Source of the DNA: Mesorhizobium xinjiangense
GTDB lineage: Bacteria; Pseudomonadota; Alphaproteobacteria; Rhizobiales; Rhizobiaceae
NCBI RefSeq assembly: GCF_009749525.1
Contig: NZ_WOAC01000005.1
Location: forward strand, 62,001-126,000
Direction: 5' to 3'
Length of the DNA: 64,000 nt
Below are positions 27,136-36,779 of the stretch, one piece after another. Below the pieces are notes generated by a model. The model saw only the letters and a list, made by a program, of their open reading frames with translations, was not told where the DNA came from and did no database searches. Both the position numbers and the translations under genes were made by a program. The first letter of the stretch is position 1. Each line of letters opens with the position of its first letter.

Positions 27136-28694
27136 ACGCGCCGCGCCACGAGACAGGATTGTCGGTGCGCGGGGCGACCAAGGTCTATCCCGGTACCCTT
27201 GCGCTCGACGCAGTCGATTTCGACGTGCACCTGGGCGCCGTGAACGTGCTGGTCGGCGAGAATGGCGCCGGCAAGTCGACCCTGATGAAGGTCATTGCCG
27301 GCGTCGAGCAACTGACCTCGGGCGAGATCCTCGTCGATGGAACATCGGTGACCTTCGCCGACACGCGCGCCGCCGCGCGGCACGGCATCGGCATCGTCTT
27401 CCAGGAGCTCAATCTGTTCCCCAACATGACCGTGGCGGAGAACATCTTCATCGCCCGGGAGAAGACGCGCGGGCGTGTCGACATCGATGCCGACACGCAG
27501 CGCAAGGCGGCCGCGGAATTGATGCAGCGGCTGGAGCACGACATCTCGCCCGACGCGCTGGTCGGCGAACTGAGGATCGGCGAGCAGCAGATCGTCGAGA
27601 TCGCCAAGGCGCTGGCACAGGATGCGCGCATTCTCATCATGGACGAGCCCACCTCGGCTCTCAGCGCCGCCGAGGTCGAAATACTCTTTCGCGTCATTGC
27701 CGATCTGAAGACGCGCGGTGTCGGTATTGTCTACATCTCGCACCGGCTGGAAGAACTGATCCGCATCGGAGACTACATCACTGTCTTGCGCGACGGCAGG
27801 ATTACCGGCTCGCGCGGCATGGGCGGGGTCGATGTAAGCTGGATCGTGCGCAACATGATCGGCGAGGCGTCCAAGGATTTCGCCAAGGTCGAGGCGCATG
27901 ATTTCGGCCGGGAAATGTTTCGTGCCGAGGACATCTGCCTGCCGGCCAAGAGTGGTGGTCTTGCTGTCGACCACGTGTCGCTGTCGCTCAGGGCGGGCGA
28001 GATCGTCGGCATATACGGGCTGATGGGCGCGGGGCGCTCGGAATTCTTCGAATGCATCATGGCGCAGCATCCCCATGCGACGGGGACCTTCCATGTGGAT
28101 GGTGAAGTGTTGGACGAGCCCGATGTTGCCGGGCGTATCGACCGCGGCCTCGCCTTGATACCCGAGGACCGCAAGGCGGAAGGGCTGGTGCAGATCATGG
28201 CCATCCGCGAGAACATGTCGCTGTCCAGCCTCAAGACCTTCACCAGCGGCTTTCATCTCAGCCTCAGGCGCGAACGCGATTGCGTCCTGTCCTTCGTGCG
28301 CGATCTCGCCATCAAGATCGCAAGCCCGGAAAATCCCGTCAGCTCGCTGTCGGGCGGCAATCAGCAGAAGGTGGTGATCGGCAAGGCGTTGATGACGCAG
28401 CCGAAGGTGCTTTTGATGGACGAGCCGAGCCGGGGAATCGATGTCGGCGCCAAGGCGGAGGTTTTCCGTACCATGCGGCGCCTGGCCGCCGAGGGACTCG
28501 GCATTCTCTTCGTGACGTCGGACCTGGAGGAGGTGATGTCGCTGTCGGATCGCATCATCGTGATGTCGAATGGCCGCATTACGGGTGAATTCGACCAGGC
28601 GGATGCCAGCGAGGAAGCGATCGTTGCGGCATCGGCAGTGGGCCATGCACCGACGAGCCACGACGAGATCGACAAAGGGGAGAACCGAACATGA
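27132..28694 (+). CDS. Sugar ABC transporter ATP-binding protein (RbsA/XylG type)
   Basis: 520 residues with two ABC cassettes. First: GENGAGKST, LRIGEQQIVEI, ILIMDEPTSAL. Second: GLMGAGRSEF (degenerate Walker A), LSGGNQQKVV, VLLMDEPSRGIDVG. This is the standard layout for pentose importers. It overlaps the DUF2291 gene and the permease by 4 nt on each side, so it is coupled to both. Confidence 0.9.
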   Translation: MNAPRHETGLSVRGATKVYPGTLALDAVDFDVHLGAVNVLVGENGAGKSTLMKVIAGVEQLTSGEILVDGTSVTFADTRAAARHGIGIVFQELNLFPNMTVAENIFIAREKTRGRVDIDADTQRKAAAELMQRLEHDISPDALVGELRIGEQQIVEIAKALAQDARILIMDEPTSALSAAEVEILFRVIADLKTRGVGIVYISHRLEELIRIGDYITVLRDGRITGSRGMGGVDVSWIVRNMIGEASKDFAKVEAHDFGREMFRAEDICLPAKSGGLAVDHVSLSLRAGEIVGIYGLMGAGRSEFFECIMAQHPHATGTFHVDGEVLDEPDVAGRIDRGLALIPEDRKAEGLVQIMAIRENMSLSSLKTFTSGFHLSLRRERDCVLSFVRDLAIKIASPENPVSSLSGGNQQKVVIGKALMTQPKVLLMDEPSRGIDVGAKAEVFRTMRRLAAEGLGILFVTSDLEEVMSLSDRIIVMSNGRITGEFDQADASEEAIVAASAVGHAPTSHDEIDKGENRT

Positions 28695-29758
28695 CGTCCA
28701 ATGCCGCTGCCGTGCCCACGCCCGGTCAGGGCGGCCAGCCGCTGCTGTTGCTGCTGCTCAAGCTGCGCACGTTCATTGCATTGATCGCGGTTTTCGCCTT
28801 CTTCGCCTTCGCCGCCCCCAACTTCCTGAGCACGGCCAATTTCGTCATCATGTCGAAGCACGTGGCCCTCAACGCCTTTCTCGCCATCGGCATGACTTTC
28901 GTCATCATCACCGGCGGCATCGATCTGTCCGTCGGGTCCATCGTCGGTCTGTGCGGCATGGTGGCCGGCTGGCTGATCCTCAACGGCGTTGATCTGGGCA
29001 TCGGCTATTCGCTCTATTTCAACCTGTTCGAGATCATCCTCATCACGCTTCTGGTCGGCATCCTGTTTGGCGCCATCAACGGGGTGCTGATCACCAGGCT
29101 CAACGTCGCGCCATTCATCGCGACGCTCGGCACGCTCTACATTGCGCGCGGGCTGGCGCTGCTTTCCTCCGACGGCGCGACCTTTCCCAACCTTTCCGGC
29201 AATCCCGAATATGGCTCAAATGGGTTCTATCTGCTTGGTGCCGGGTCCTTCCTGGGCATTCCGATCTCTATCTGGATTCTGATCGCGGTCGGTCTCGGGG
29301 CGGCCTATATCGCAAACCGTACGCCGCTTGGACGCCACATCTACGCCGTGGGGGGCAATGAGCGCGCGGCCGCACTTTCCGGGGTCAAGGTCAAGCGGGT
29401 CAAGCTGTTCGTCTACATGTTCTCCGGCTTTTGCGCCGCGATTGTCGGGCTTGTCATTTCATCGCAGCTCGTCGCGGCTCATCCGGCGACCGGCGAGACC
29501 TTCGAGCTCAACGCCATCGCGGCGGCGGTGCTCGGCGGCACCTCCATGTCGGGCGGTCGCGGGCGCATCGGCGGCACCATCGTCGGCGCATTCGTCATCG
29601 GGATCCTGTCGGACGGGCTCGTGATGATGGGCGTCAGCTCCTTCTGGCAGACGGTCATCAAGGGCCTTGTCATCATTGCCGCTGTCGTTGTCGATCAGGC
29701 GCAACAGCGCTTGCAGGCGCGCGTGGCTCTGCAGCAGCAGGCGGCACTTGGCCGATAG
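28691..29758 (+). CDS. Sugar ABC transporter permease (RbsC/XylH type)
   Basis: 355-residue multi-pass permease with the family blocks ITGGIDLSVGSIVGL near residue 76 and NAIAAAVLGGTSMSGGRGRIGG near residue 277. It forms the membrane channel for the D-apiose importer. Followed after 9 nt by apsD. Confidence 0.9.
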   Translation: MTSNAAAVPTPGQGGQPLLLLLLKLRTFIALIAVFAFFAFAAPNFLSTANFVIMSKHVALNAFLAIGMTFVIITGGIDLSVGSIVGLCGMVAGWLILNGVDLGIGYSLYFNLFEIILITLLVGILFGAINGVLITRLNVAPFIATLGTLYIARGLALLSSDGATFPNLSGNPEYGSNGFYLLGAGSFLGIPISIWILIAVGLGAAYIANRTPLGRHIYAVGGNERAAALSGVKVKRVKLFVYMFSGFCAAIVGLVISSQLVAAHPATGETFELNAIAAAVLGGTSMSGGRGRIGGTIVGAFVIGILSDGLVMMGVSSFWQTVIKGLVIIAAVVVDQAQQRLQARVALQQQAALGR

Positions 29759-29767
29759 GAGGCATGG

Positions 29768-30796
29768 ATGAAGAAGGGCGCGTTGATCGGTTGCGGTTTC
29801 TTTGCGCAGAACCATCTGCATGCGTGGAAGGATATCGAGGATGCCGAAATCGTCGCGCTGTGCGACCGCGATGAAAGGCGGTTGACCGAGACGGCACGCC
29901 TGTTTGGCATCGACCGGACCTACGTCGAAGCCGCGGCGATGCTCGAGGCCGAGACGCTGGACTTTGTCGATATCGCCACCACTGTTCGCACGCACCGCCC
30001 GCTGGTGGAGATCGCCGCCGCGTCACGGGTGAACATCATCTGCCAGAAGCCTTTTGCGGAAACCATGGACGATGCGCGCGCCATGGTGCGGGCGGCGCAG
30101 GATGCGGGCGTCGCGTTGATGGTGCATGAGAACTTTCGCTGGCAATCGGCGATCCGTGCCGCGAAGGCCGAGATCGACAAGGGCTCCATCGGCACGCCGT
30201 TCTGGGGCCGTGTCAGCTTCCGTTCCGCCTATGACGTCTATTCGGGACAGCCCTATCTGGCGACCGACGAGAAATTCATCATCCAGGACCTGGGCATCCA
30301 TATTCTGGATATCGCCCGCTTCCTGTTTGGCGACGTTTCGACAATTTCGGCAAGCACCAGACGGGTGAGCCCGAATATCCGTGCCGAGGATGTGGCGACC
30401 ATGATGCTCGTGCACGAGGGCGGCGTGACCAGCATCGTGGATTGCAGCTACGCGACCAGCCTGCCGCGTGAGAACTTTCCCGAAACGCTGCTCGAGATCG
30501 ACGGCAGCGACGGCACGCTGCGCCTGGATGCGGGATATCGCCTGACCCTGTGCAATGCGCTTGGAACGACCGAGCGTGACGTGTCGCCGCCCTTGCTGCC
30601 CTGGGCCGAACGGCCCTGGCACAACATTCAGGAGAGCGTCCTGAACATCGAACGGCACTTCGTCGATTGCCTTGCCGGCGGCCTTGCACCGGAAACCTCG
30701 GGTGCCGACAATCTGAAGACGCTGGCGCTGGTTTATGCGGCCTATGCATCGGCCGCAGACGGCAGCCGCACGATTGCCATGCGGAACTTGGCCTGA
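29768..30796 (+). CDS. apsD: D-apiose dehydrogenase (Gfo/Idh/MocA family)
   Basis: 342 residues. Rossmann motif GCGFFAQNH near residue 8, substrate/cofactor block CQKPFAET near residue 95 and catalytic-type His in DLGIHILDIARF. In this context it should oxidise D-apiose to D-apionolactone, the first step of the pathway. The stop overlaps the apnL start (TGATG). Confidence 0.86.
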   Translation: MKKGALIGCGFFAQNHLHAWKDIEDAEIVALCDRDERRLTETARLFGIDRTYVEAAAMLEAETLDFVDIATTVRTHRPLVEIAAASRVNIICQKPFAETMDDARAMVRAAQDAGVALMVHENFRWQSAIRAAKAEIDKGSIGTPFWGRVSFRSAYDVYSGQPYLATDEKFIIQDLGIHILDIARFLFGDVSTISASTRRVSPNIRAEDVATMMLVHEGGVTSIVDCSYATSLPRENFPETLLEIDGSDGTLRLDAGYRLTLCNALGTTERDVSPPLLPWAERPWHNIQESVLNIERHFVDCLAGGLAPETSGADNLKTLALVYAAYASAADGSRTIAMRNLA

Positions 30797-32622
30797 TGTC
30801 GGCGAAGGACGAAGCGATCAGGCTCTTCGGAACGGCCGCGCCGCCGGCACCCTTTCGGATATTGCGCGCCGGTCTGCTTGAGGCGCGGCTGGAAGCGGGC
30901 AATCTGCGCTATATCCGCTATGACGGCCACGAGGTGCTGCGCGCCGTCTCCTACATCGTGCGGGATCGCGACTGGGGCACGTTGACGCCGGTGATCGCCG
31001 ATCTTCAGGTGGAGGAAGATGGCGACAGCTTCCGGGTCGTCTACCGCGGTTCCTGCAACAGCGGCGATGCCTGCCTGACATATCATGTAGGCATCGAGGG
31101 CTGGGCGGACGGGCGCTTGTCCTTTTCGGTGGAAGCGACAGCGGATCTGGACTTCGAGACCAATCGCTGCGGCTTCAGCGTCCTGCACCCGATCGACGGT
31201 GTCGCCGGCGCGCCGGTGGCGGTCGAGCATTGCGACGGTTCAGTGGAGAAGACACATTTTCCCGATCTGATCGAGCCCTGGCAGCCGTTCAAATCGATCC
31301 GGGCACTCACCCACAGTCCCGCGCCGCATCTGTCGGCGACCTGCCGCATGGAAGGCGACGTCTTCGAGATGGAGGACCAGCGCAACTGGTCCGATGCCTC
31401 CTACAAGACCTATGTGCGTCCTCTCGAACTGCCCTGGCCCTATTCGATGCCGGCCGGTGAGGCCAACCGGCAGGCCGTCGAAGTGAACATTGTCGCGAAC
31501 AGGGAGGAGACCGGTGCACGTGCCCGCTCGCTCCAGTCCGACACGTCGGTTCACGTCGAACTGGGTGGGGTGCTTGACACACGTTTTCCCAGGATCGGAC
31601 TGGTCGTCGCGCCGGACGAAATCCCCGCGGCCTTGCGATATGCCAAACGTCTTGGTGAAATCGCTCCGCAGGCGATCCTGTGCCATTTCGACCCGGCAGC
31701 GGGGCACGGTGAATCGGCGCTGGCCGGGTTTGCCGCGCTGCAAAGGGCCTTTCCCGCGCGCTACGAACTGGAATATGTGGTTGCTTGCGCGGGCGAACTT
31801 GACGCCGAATTCGAGATTCTGGCCGGTCAATTGCGTTCGACCGGGTTTGAGCCTGCTTCGATCGCCGTCTGTCCCTCGGTCGACCGCCAGTCGACGCCGC
31901 CGGGAAGCGAATGGCCCGACTGTCCGCCGCTCGAAGCCATCTATGCTGCTGCCCGCCGGGCTTTCCCCCATATGCCGCTTGGCGGCGGCATGTTCAGCTA
32001 TTTCACCGAGCTCAACCGGAAGCGCCCACCTGTCGAACTGCTCGACTTCGTCACGCACGCCACCAACCCGAACGTCCATGCGGCCGATGACGAGAGCGTC
32101 ATGGAGACGCTGGAAACCCTGCCGCACATCACGCGCTCGACACGCGCCATTATCGGGCGGGACAGGACCTATCGCCTCGGCCCCTGCACCATCGGCATGC
32201 GGCAGAACCCGTATGGCTCCCGGACCTTCGACAATCCGCACGGCGAGCGCGTCTGCATGGCAAATGACGATCCGCGCCAGCGTGGCCGGTTCGCCGCCGC
32301 CTGGACGGTCGGCTATGCGGCGCGGATTGCACCTGCAGGGATCGAACGCTGGGTGCCGGCGGCTTTCACCGGGCCGCGGGGCGTGCTCAACGAGGCCGAC
32401 GGATCGTTGTTGCCCGTAGGCGAGGCGATCGCAAGCCTGGCCGGATTCGCACATGCACGGCTGATCGAATGCCGCGCCAGCGACGACAGGCGCCTGGCCG
32501 CGATTGCGGTGGCGACGAAGAACGGTCCGGCCGTTCTGGCGACCAATCTTACGGACCGGAAACTGAAGGTGGAATTCAATCGCCCCATCGAACTGGAGGC
32601 CTTTCAAACCCGAAGGATTTGA
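30796..32622 (+). CDS. apnL: D-apionolactonase
   Basis: 608-residue cytosolic protein of the ApnL family (large, mostly beta N-terminal part, barrel-like C-terminal part), which hydrolyses D-apionolactone to D-apionate. Start ATG 30796 overlaps apsD. With apsD, apnO, oiaK and oiaX it completes the oxidative, non-transcarboxylating apiose pathway. Function rests mainly on genomic context and recalled family similarity; I see no short catalytic signature to cite. Confidence 0.82.
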   Translation: MSAKDEAIRLFGTAAPPAPFRILRAGLLEARLEAGNLRYIRYDGHEVLRAVSYIVRDRDWGTLTPVIADLQVEEDGDSFRVVYRGSCNSGDACLTYHVGIEGWADGRLSFSVEATADLDFETNRCGFSVLHPIDGVAGAPVAVEHCDGSVEKTHFPDLIEPWQPFKSIRALTHSPAPHLSATCRMEGDVFEMEDQRNWSDASYKTYVRPLELPWPYSMPAGEANRQAVEVNIVANREETGARARSLQSDTSVHVELGGVLDTRFPRIGLVVAPDEIPAALRYAKRLGEIAPQAILCHFDPAAGHGESALAGFAALQRAFPARYELEYVVACAGELDAEFEILAGQLRSTGFEPASIAVCPSVDRQSTPPGSEWPDCPPLEAIYAAARRAFPHMPLGGGMFSYFTELNRKRPPVELLDFVTHATNPNVHAADDESVMETLETLPHITRSTRAIIGRDRTYRLGPCTIGMRQNPYGSRTFDNPHGERVCMANDDPRQRGRFAAAWTVGYAARIAPAGIERWVPAAFTGPRGVLNEADGSLLPVGEAIASLAGFAHARLIECRASDDRRLAAIAVATKNGPAVLATNLTDRKLKVEFNRPIELEAFQTRRI

Positions 32623-32651
32623 CGCCTCCCACGCGGTTCCCGGTTATCGAG

Positions 32652-32668
32652 AGTTGATATAGTTGTCA
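32652..32668 (+). promoter_or_regulatory. Tandem candidate half-sites upstream of the GntR gene
   Basis: AGTTGATA, T, AGTTGTCA, 55 nt before the regulator start. The same half-site forms an inverted repeat between oiaX and apnO. Consistent with autoregulation, but only suggestive. Confidence 0.4.
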
Positions 32669-32723
32669 GGTTCGGATTCGCGTCGTTTGACGATGAACGC
32701 CATAGTGAAGGGTCGGTGGAGCC

Positions 32724-33452
32724 ATGGAAAACTGGAATGCTCTGGAGTCCGACGATGGAAAGATCGTCCGGCGCAAGCTGTCGGACCAGGTCCTGGAACG
32801 CTTGCGGGAAATGATCGTCAGAGGTGAACTCGGACCCGGAGATCTGATGCCGTCGGAGCGCGACCTCATGGAGCGCTTCGGTGTCGGGCGACCGGCGGTA
32901 CGCGAGGCCATGCAGTCCATGCATACGCTCGGGCTGATCACCATATCGCATGGCGAGCGGGCCAGGGTGAGCGAGTTGTCCGCCGATCTCATGTTCAGGC
33001 AGATGGACATGGTCGCGCGGATGCTTCTTTCGTCTTCCCCCGACAATCTGGAGCATTTGAAGGAGGCGCGCCGCCTGTTCGAACTCGGCATGGTGCGTAT
33101 CGCCACGAGGAAGGCCGAGCCTGCCGACATAGAAGAACTGAAGAGCCTGGTGCACGCGCAACGCTCCAAACTCGGCGATGCGCCTGCCTTCATCCAGGCG
33201 GACATGGCCTTTCACGGCAAGATTGCCGGACTTTCAGGAAACCCCATATTCTCGGCGATCAGTGATGCCATGCTCAACTGGCTGTTCAATTATCACGCGG
33301 ACCTGCTGCACTGGTCAGGTCAGGAGAACGTCACGCTCAGCGAGCACGACAGGATCGTGGCCTGCATCGCAGCGGGCGACCCAGAGCGTGCAGCGGAAGC
33401 CATGCGTTCGCATCTCGACCGCTCCAATGACCTCTACCGCCATCATGAATGA
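32724..33452 (+). CDS. GntR-family (FadR/FCD) transcriptional regulator of the apiose locus
   Basis: 242 residues. N-terminal winged helix-turn-helix of GntR type (LSDQVLERLREMIVRGEL, MPSERDLMERFGVGRPAVRE, residues about 18-70), then an all-helical FCD ligand domain with HGKIAGL and acidic/His metal-site residues. It lies 101 nt after apnL on the same strand and is the only regulator in the apiose cluster, so it probably represses it, with a pathway intermediate as effector (inferred). Confidence 0.83.
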   Translation: MENWNALESDDGKIVRRKLSDQVLERLREMIVRGELGPGDLMPSERDLMERFGVGRPAVREAMQSMHTLGLITISHGERARVSELSADLMFRQMDMVARMLLSSSPDNLEHLKEARRLFELGMVRIATRKAEPADIEELKSLVHAQRSKLGDAPAFIQADMAFHGKIAGLSGNPIFSAISDAMLNWLFNYHADLLHWSGQENVTLSEHDRIVACIAAGDPERAAEAMRSHLDRSNDLYRHHE

Positions 33453-33617
33453 TGACCGTCCGCCGGCTGGTTCTCGAGGCTGTCGGCGCGCAGAAGGGTG
33501 AGCGCACGCCGGGATCGTCTCAAGCGCAACCTTGGGCTTGAACTCGGCCTAAAACCGTCTGCCTGTCTTCACGCTGGATCGTCCTTGTCATCGGTCGATC
33601 CACCTTATGCCCCTGTC

Positions 33618-33845
33618 TCAGCAACCGGGATCATCTGTGATCGCGGAAATGCGCTTCAGCTCGGCAAAGCTGCCGGGTGTCGCGGCAAGCACCCGGGCAG
33701 GCTCCTTCAGCCCGTTTGACGGCAATGGAAGCACGGTTCCGCCGGCCTCGCGCACCAGGCAGTAGCCCGCCATGCAGTCCCAGGCGTTCATGCTCGGCTC
33801 CGCGTAGCCGACCAGTCTCCCGGCCGCTTTTCGGAACCGCGGGGC
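33618..33845 (-). pseudogene. Remnant of an inositol monophosphatase family gene (3-prime end)
   Basis: The minus-strand reading frame ending at 33618 gives about 75 residues that match the C-terminal part of IMPase-family proteins: AAGRLVGYAEPSMNAWD, then CMAGYCLVREAGGTVLPL. This is the normal active-site Asp/second helix region. Everything upstream is missing; the frame runs into the end of the matB gene, whose last codons are read in another frame. A deletion has fused this tail to the malonate operon. Confidence 0.75.
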
Positions 33846-33849
33846 CGGT

Positions 33850-35364
33850 TCAGCCACCGGTATAGAGCGACTTGCAGCTTTCGCGCAGGACGTTCTTTTG
33901 CACCTTGCCCATGGCGTTGCGCGGCAACGCATCGATGAAGATCACGCGTTTGGGCTGCTTGTAGCGCGCAAGCCGCTCCTTCAGTCCTTCGCGCACGGCA
34001 TCCTCGTCGATCGCGGTATCGGGTTCGCGCACGACGACCGCCGTGACGCCCTCGCCGAAATCGGGATGCGGCACGCCGATGACCGCGCTTTCGATGATGC
34101 CGGGAAGCAGGTCGATCTCCGTTTCGACCTCCTTGGGATAGATGTTGTAGCCGCCGGAGATCACCAGGTCCTTGCCGCGCCCGACAATGTGGACATAGCC
34201 TTTCTCATCGATCTTCCCCAGGTCCCCGGTGATGAAGAAGCCGTCCGCACGGAATTCGGCTTGCGTCTTCTCCGGCATGCGCCAATAGCCCTTGAAGACA
34301 TTGGGGCCCTTCACCTCGATCATGCCGGTTTCGTCAACACCGAGCGCCGTGCCCGTTTCGGGATCCACGACGCGCAGCGAAACGCCGGGCAGCGGAAAGC
34401 CGACGGTGCCGGCGATACGCTCGCCGTCATAGGGGTTGGAGGTGTTCATGTTGGTTTCCGTCATGCCGTAGCGCTCGAGAATCACCTGGCCTGTGGTCGC
34501 GCGGAACCGCTTGTGCGTTTCGGCAAGCAGCGGCGCCGAGCCGGAGACGAACAGGCGCATGCCCGCGGCTGTCTCGCGGCTCAGGCCCTCGTGCTGCAGG
34601 AGCCGCACATAGAAGGTCGGCACCCCCATCAGCGCCGTCGCCTGCGGCATCAGCCGCAACACCTCACCGGCGTCGAACTTCGGCAGGAAAAACATCGATG
34701 CGCCGGACAGCAGGATCACATTTGAGGCCACGAACAGCCCGTGCGTGTGGAAGATCGGCAGGGCGTGGATCAGCCGGTCGGTTTCGCTGAAGCGCCAGTA
34801 GTCACACAATGTCAGGGCGTTGGAGAGCAGGTTGTCATGCGTCAGCATCGCCCCTTTCGACCGCCCGGTCGTGCCGGACGTGTAAAGAATGGCGGCAAGG
34901 TCGTCCGGCCCGCGCGCCACATCCGCGAAATCAGGCGCCATGTCCCTTGCCAGGCCGAGCAGGCTGCCGCCGCCGCTGTCGTCGAGTGTTTCGACATGTG
35001 CCCCATGCTTGGCCGCGATGCTGCGAACGCCTTCGGCGGCATCGGGTGTCGTGACAACCAGCCGGGGTTCCGCGTCGCCGATGAAATAGTCGAGTTCGGC
35101 GATCGTGTAGGCGGTGTTGAGCGGCAGGTAGACGGCGCCGGCGCGCAGGCAGGCCAGGTAGAGCATCAGCGCTTCGGGACTCTTTTCCACCTGCACGGCG
35201 ACACGGTCGCCTGGCCGCACTGACAGCTTTTCAAGCGTGGCCGCCAGCCGGCCGGAAAGGGCAAGCATCTCATCATATGTCCACACGCGCCCGTCGAGCG
35301 TTTCGATGAATGTGGCGTCCGGCCTGGCCGCGCCCCGTATCGCGTCGAACATATGGTTGCTCAT
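33850..35364 (-). CDS. matB: Malonyl-CoA synthetase
   Basis: 504-residue acyl-activating (ANL) enzyme: P-loop YTSGTTGRSKGAMLTH, ERYGMTETNMN, ITGDLGKID and the C-terminal catalytic Lys in RNAMGKVQKNVL. Joins malonate to CoA using ATP. Start ATG 35364 has AGGAG 8 nt upstream and overlaps the matA stop. Last gene of the malonate operon. The MatB call rests on TETNMNTSNPYDGER and the pairing with malonyl-CoA decarboxylase. Confidence 0.9.
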   Translation of the reverse strand: MSNHMFDAIRGAARPDATFIETLDGRVWTYDEMLALSGRLAATLEKLSVRPGDRVAVQVEKSPEALMLYLACLRAGAVYLPLNTAYTIAELDYFIGDAEPRLVVTTPDAAEGVRSIAAKHGAHVETLDDSGGGSLLGLARDMAPDFADVARGPDDLAAILYTSGTTGRSKGAMLTHDNLLSNALTLCDYWRFSETDRLIHALPIFHTHGLFVASNVILLSGASMFFLPKFDAGEVLRLMPQATALMGVPTFYVRLLQHEGLSRETAAGMRLFVSGSAPLLAETHKRFRATTGQVILERYGMTETNMNTSNPYDGERIAGTVGFPLPGVSLRVVDPETGTALGVDETGMIEVKGPNVFKGYWRMPEKTQAEFRADGFFITGDLGKIDEKGYVHIVGRGKDLVISGGYNIYPKEVETEIDLLPGIIESAVIGVPHPDFGEGVTAVVVREPDTAIDEDAVREGLKERLARYKQPKRVIFIDALPRNAMGKVQKNVLRESCKSLYTGG

Positions 35365-36779
35365 CGAGAAAGCTCCTTGTCGTCTTTTGTTCTTGTGCTT
35401 TCGTCTGCGGGCTCGCCGGAAACCGGCGCCGGTCGCGGCATACGGCTTGCCGGTGCCAACCGGCGAACTTTCTGCGCCGCCGCCACCTCGCCGCGTGCGG
35501 CAAAGGCCTCGTGATTGGCCTCGATGTCCTCGAGCTTGTAGAGATAGTTGACCATAAGTCCATGCGCCTGGCGCATCGCACGGGGCGAGCGGTCGGCGAG
35601 GAAATTGATCCTGTCGAGCCGCGCGCCGTTGCCGAGATGAAAGCGGGCCACCGGATCGACCACCTTGCCGCCGGCCGTGCGTGCGCGCAGGAAATAGCGG
35701 GCGGCGAGTGCGGTCATGACGGGTTTGAGATGCGTGGCAACGTCCGGCTTGTCGGCCCATTCGGGGTCGTCCAGCGCCTCCAGCCTCTCGCGTTCCGCAG
35801 CATCCACCGTTTCAGGCGCATTCGCCCGGCGTTCGCCCTCCAGCCAGGCGGCGAAGCCTGGAACCGGCGAAAGGGTTACAAAGGTGGCGAGCCTTGGCAG
35901 TTCGCGGTGCAGATCCTCAACCACCTGCTTGATCAGGAAGTTGCCGAACGAGACGCCGCGCAAACCCGCCTGACAGTTGGAGATGGAGTAGAAGACGGCC
36001 GTCGTCGCGTCCTGAGCCGGCACGGGCGCCCGATCCTCCTGCAGGACGTCGGCGATGGTTGCCGGCACGTCCTTCATCAGCGCGACTTCCACGAAGATCA
36101 GCGGTTCGTCGACCAGTTGCGGATGAAAGAAGGCAAAGCAGCGTCGGTCTTCCGGTTTGAGCCGCCGCCGCAATTCGTCCCAGCCGTCGATCTGGTGCAC
36201 CGCCTCGTAGCGGATCACCTTCTCCAAAATGTCGGCCGGCGTCGACCAGCTTATCGGCATCAGCATCAGGAAGCCGCGATTGAACCATGATGTGAAAAGA
36301 TGCGCGAAATCGGCGTCGACGGCGGCGAGCTCCGGCTCGTCGGCTTTGAGGTCCAATAGCGCCTCGCGCATGCGCACCAGAATTGAGATGCCCTGCGGCG
36401 CCAGGTTCAGGCGACGGATCAGCTCCTGCCGGCGCGGCTCCGCCGCCGTGTGCAACTCCAGCAACGCCCTGGGCGTCGGCTCGGCCCGGTAAGCGTCGAT
36501 GGCCCGTTCAAGCCGCTCGGTGTCCGGCCCGAAGCGGTCAAGCAGCAGCATCATGAAGTCGCGTCCTTGTGTCTGGTCGAAGTGCTGCCAGCGATCCAGG
36601 ATATCCTTTGCCAGTGCCATCCCCGACGCCTCGCCGCGGCTGGAAAGCAGCGATTCGCATGCCTTCTCGATGGCTTCCATGTTCGCGCCCGCGCCGCCGC
36701 GCGGGCCGAGAGACAGCACGCGGCGCCCCCGCTCGGTGATCGCCTGGAGCATATCGCTGAAGAACGTCGTGCCGTTCAT
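35361..36779 (-). CDS. matA: Malonyl-CoA decarboxylase
   Basis: 472-residue MCD-family enzyme converting malonyl-CoA to acetyl-CoA and CO2: helical N-terminal domain and a catalytic acetyltransferase-like domain with the conserved HPQLVDEPLIFVEVAL and FYSISNCQAGLRGVSFGNFL blocks and RFHLGNGA near residue 400. The start I chose (ATG 36779) overlaps the TRAP permease stop as TGATG. Coupled downstream to matB. Confidence 0.92.
   Translation of the reverse strand: MNGTTFFSDMLQAITERGRRVLSLGPRGGAGANMEAIEKACESLLSSRGEASGMALAKDILDRWQHFDQTQGRDFMMLLLDRFGPDTERLERAIDAYRAEPTPRALLELHTAAEPRRQELIRRLNLAPQGISILVRMREALLDLKADEPELAAVDADFAHLFTSWFNRGFLMLMPISWSTPADILEKVIRYEAVHQIDGWDELRRRLKPEDRRCFAFFHPQLVDEPLIFVEVALMKDVPATIADVLQEDRAPVPAQDATTAVFYSISNCQAGLRGVSFGNFLIKQVVEDLHRELPRLATFVTLSPVPGFAAWLEGERRANAPETVDAAERERLEALDDPEWADKPDVATHLKPVMTALAARYFLRARTAGGKVVDPVARFHLGNGARLDRINFLADRSPRAMRQAHGLMVNYLYKLEDIEANHEAFAARGEVAAAQKVRRLAPASRMPRPAPVSGEPADESTRTKDDKELSR

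Noticed and set aside
26952-28661. 569-codon minus-strand frame opposite the sugar ABC ATPase
   Set aside because: Shadow of the RbsA-type ATPase with no ribosome site or recognisable domains.
33618-33932. A complete small gene downstream of matB
   Set aside because: Only the tail half resembles a family (IMPase C-terminus); the front half is an alternative frame of the matB 3-prime end.
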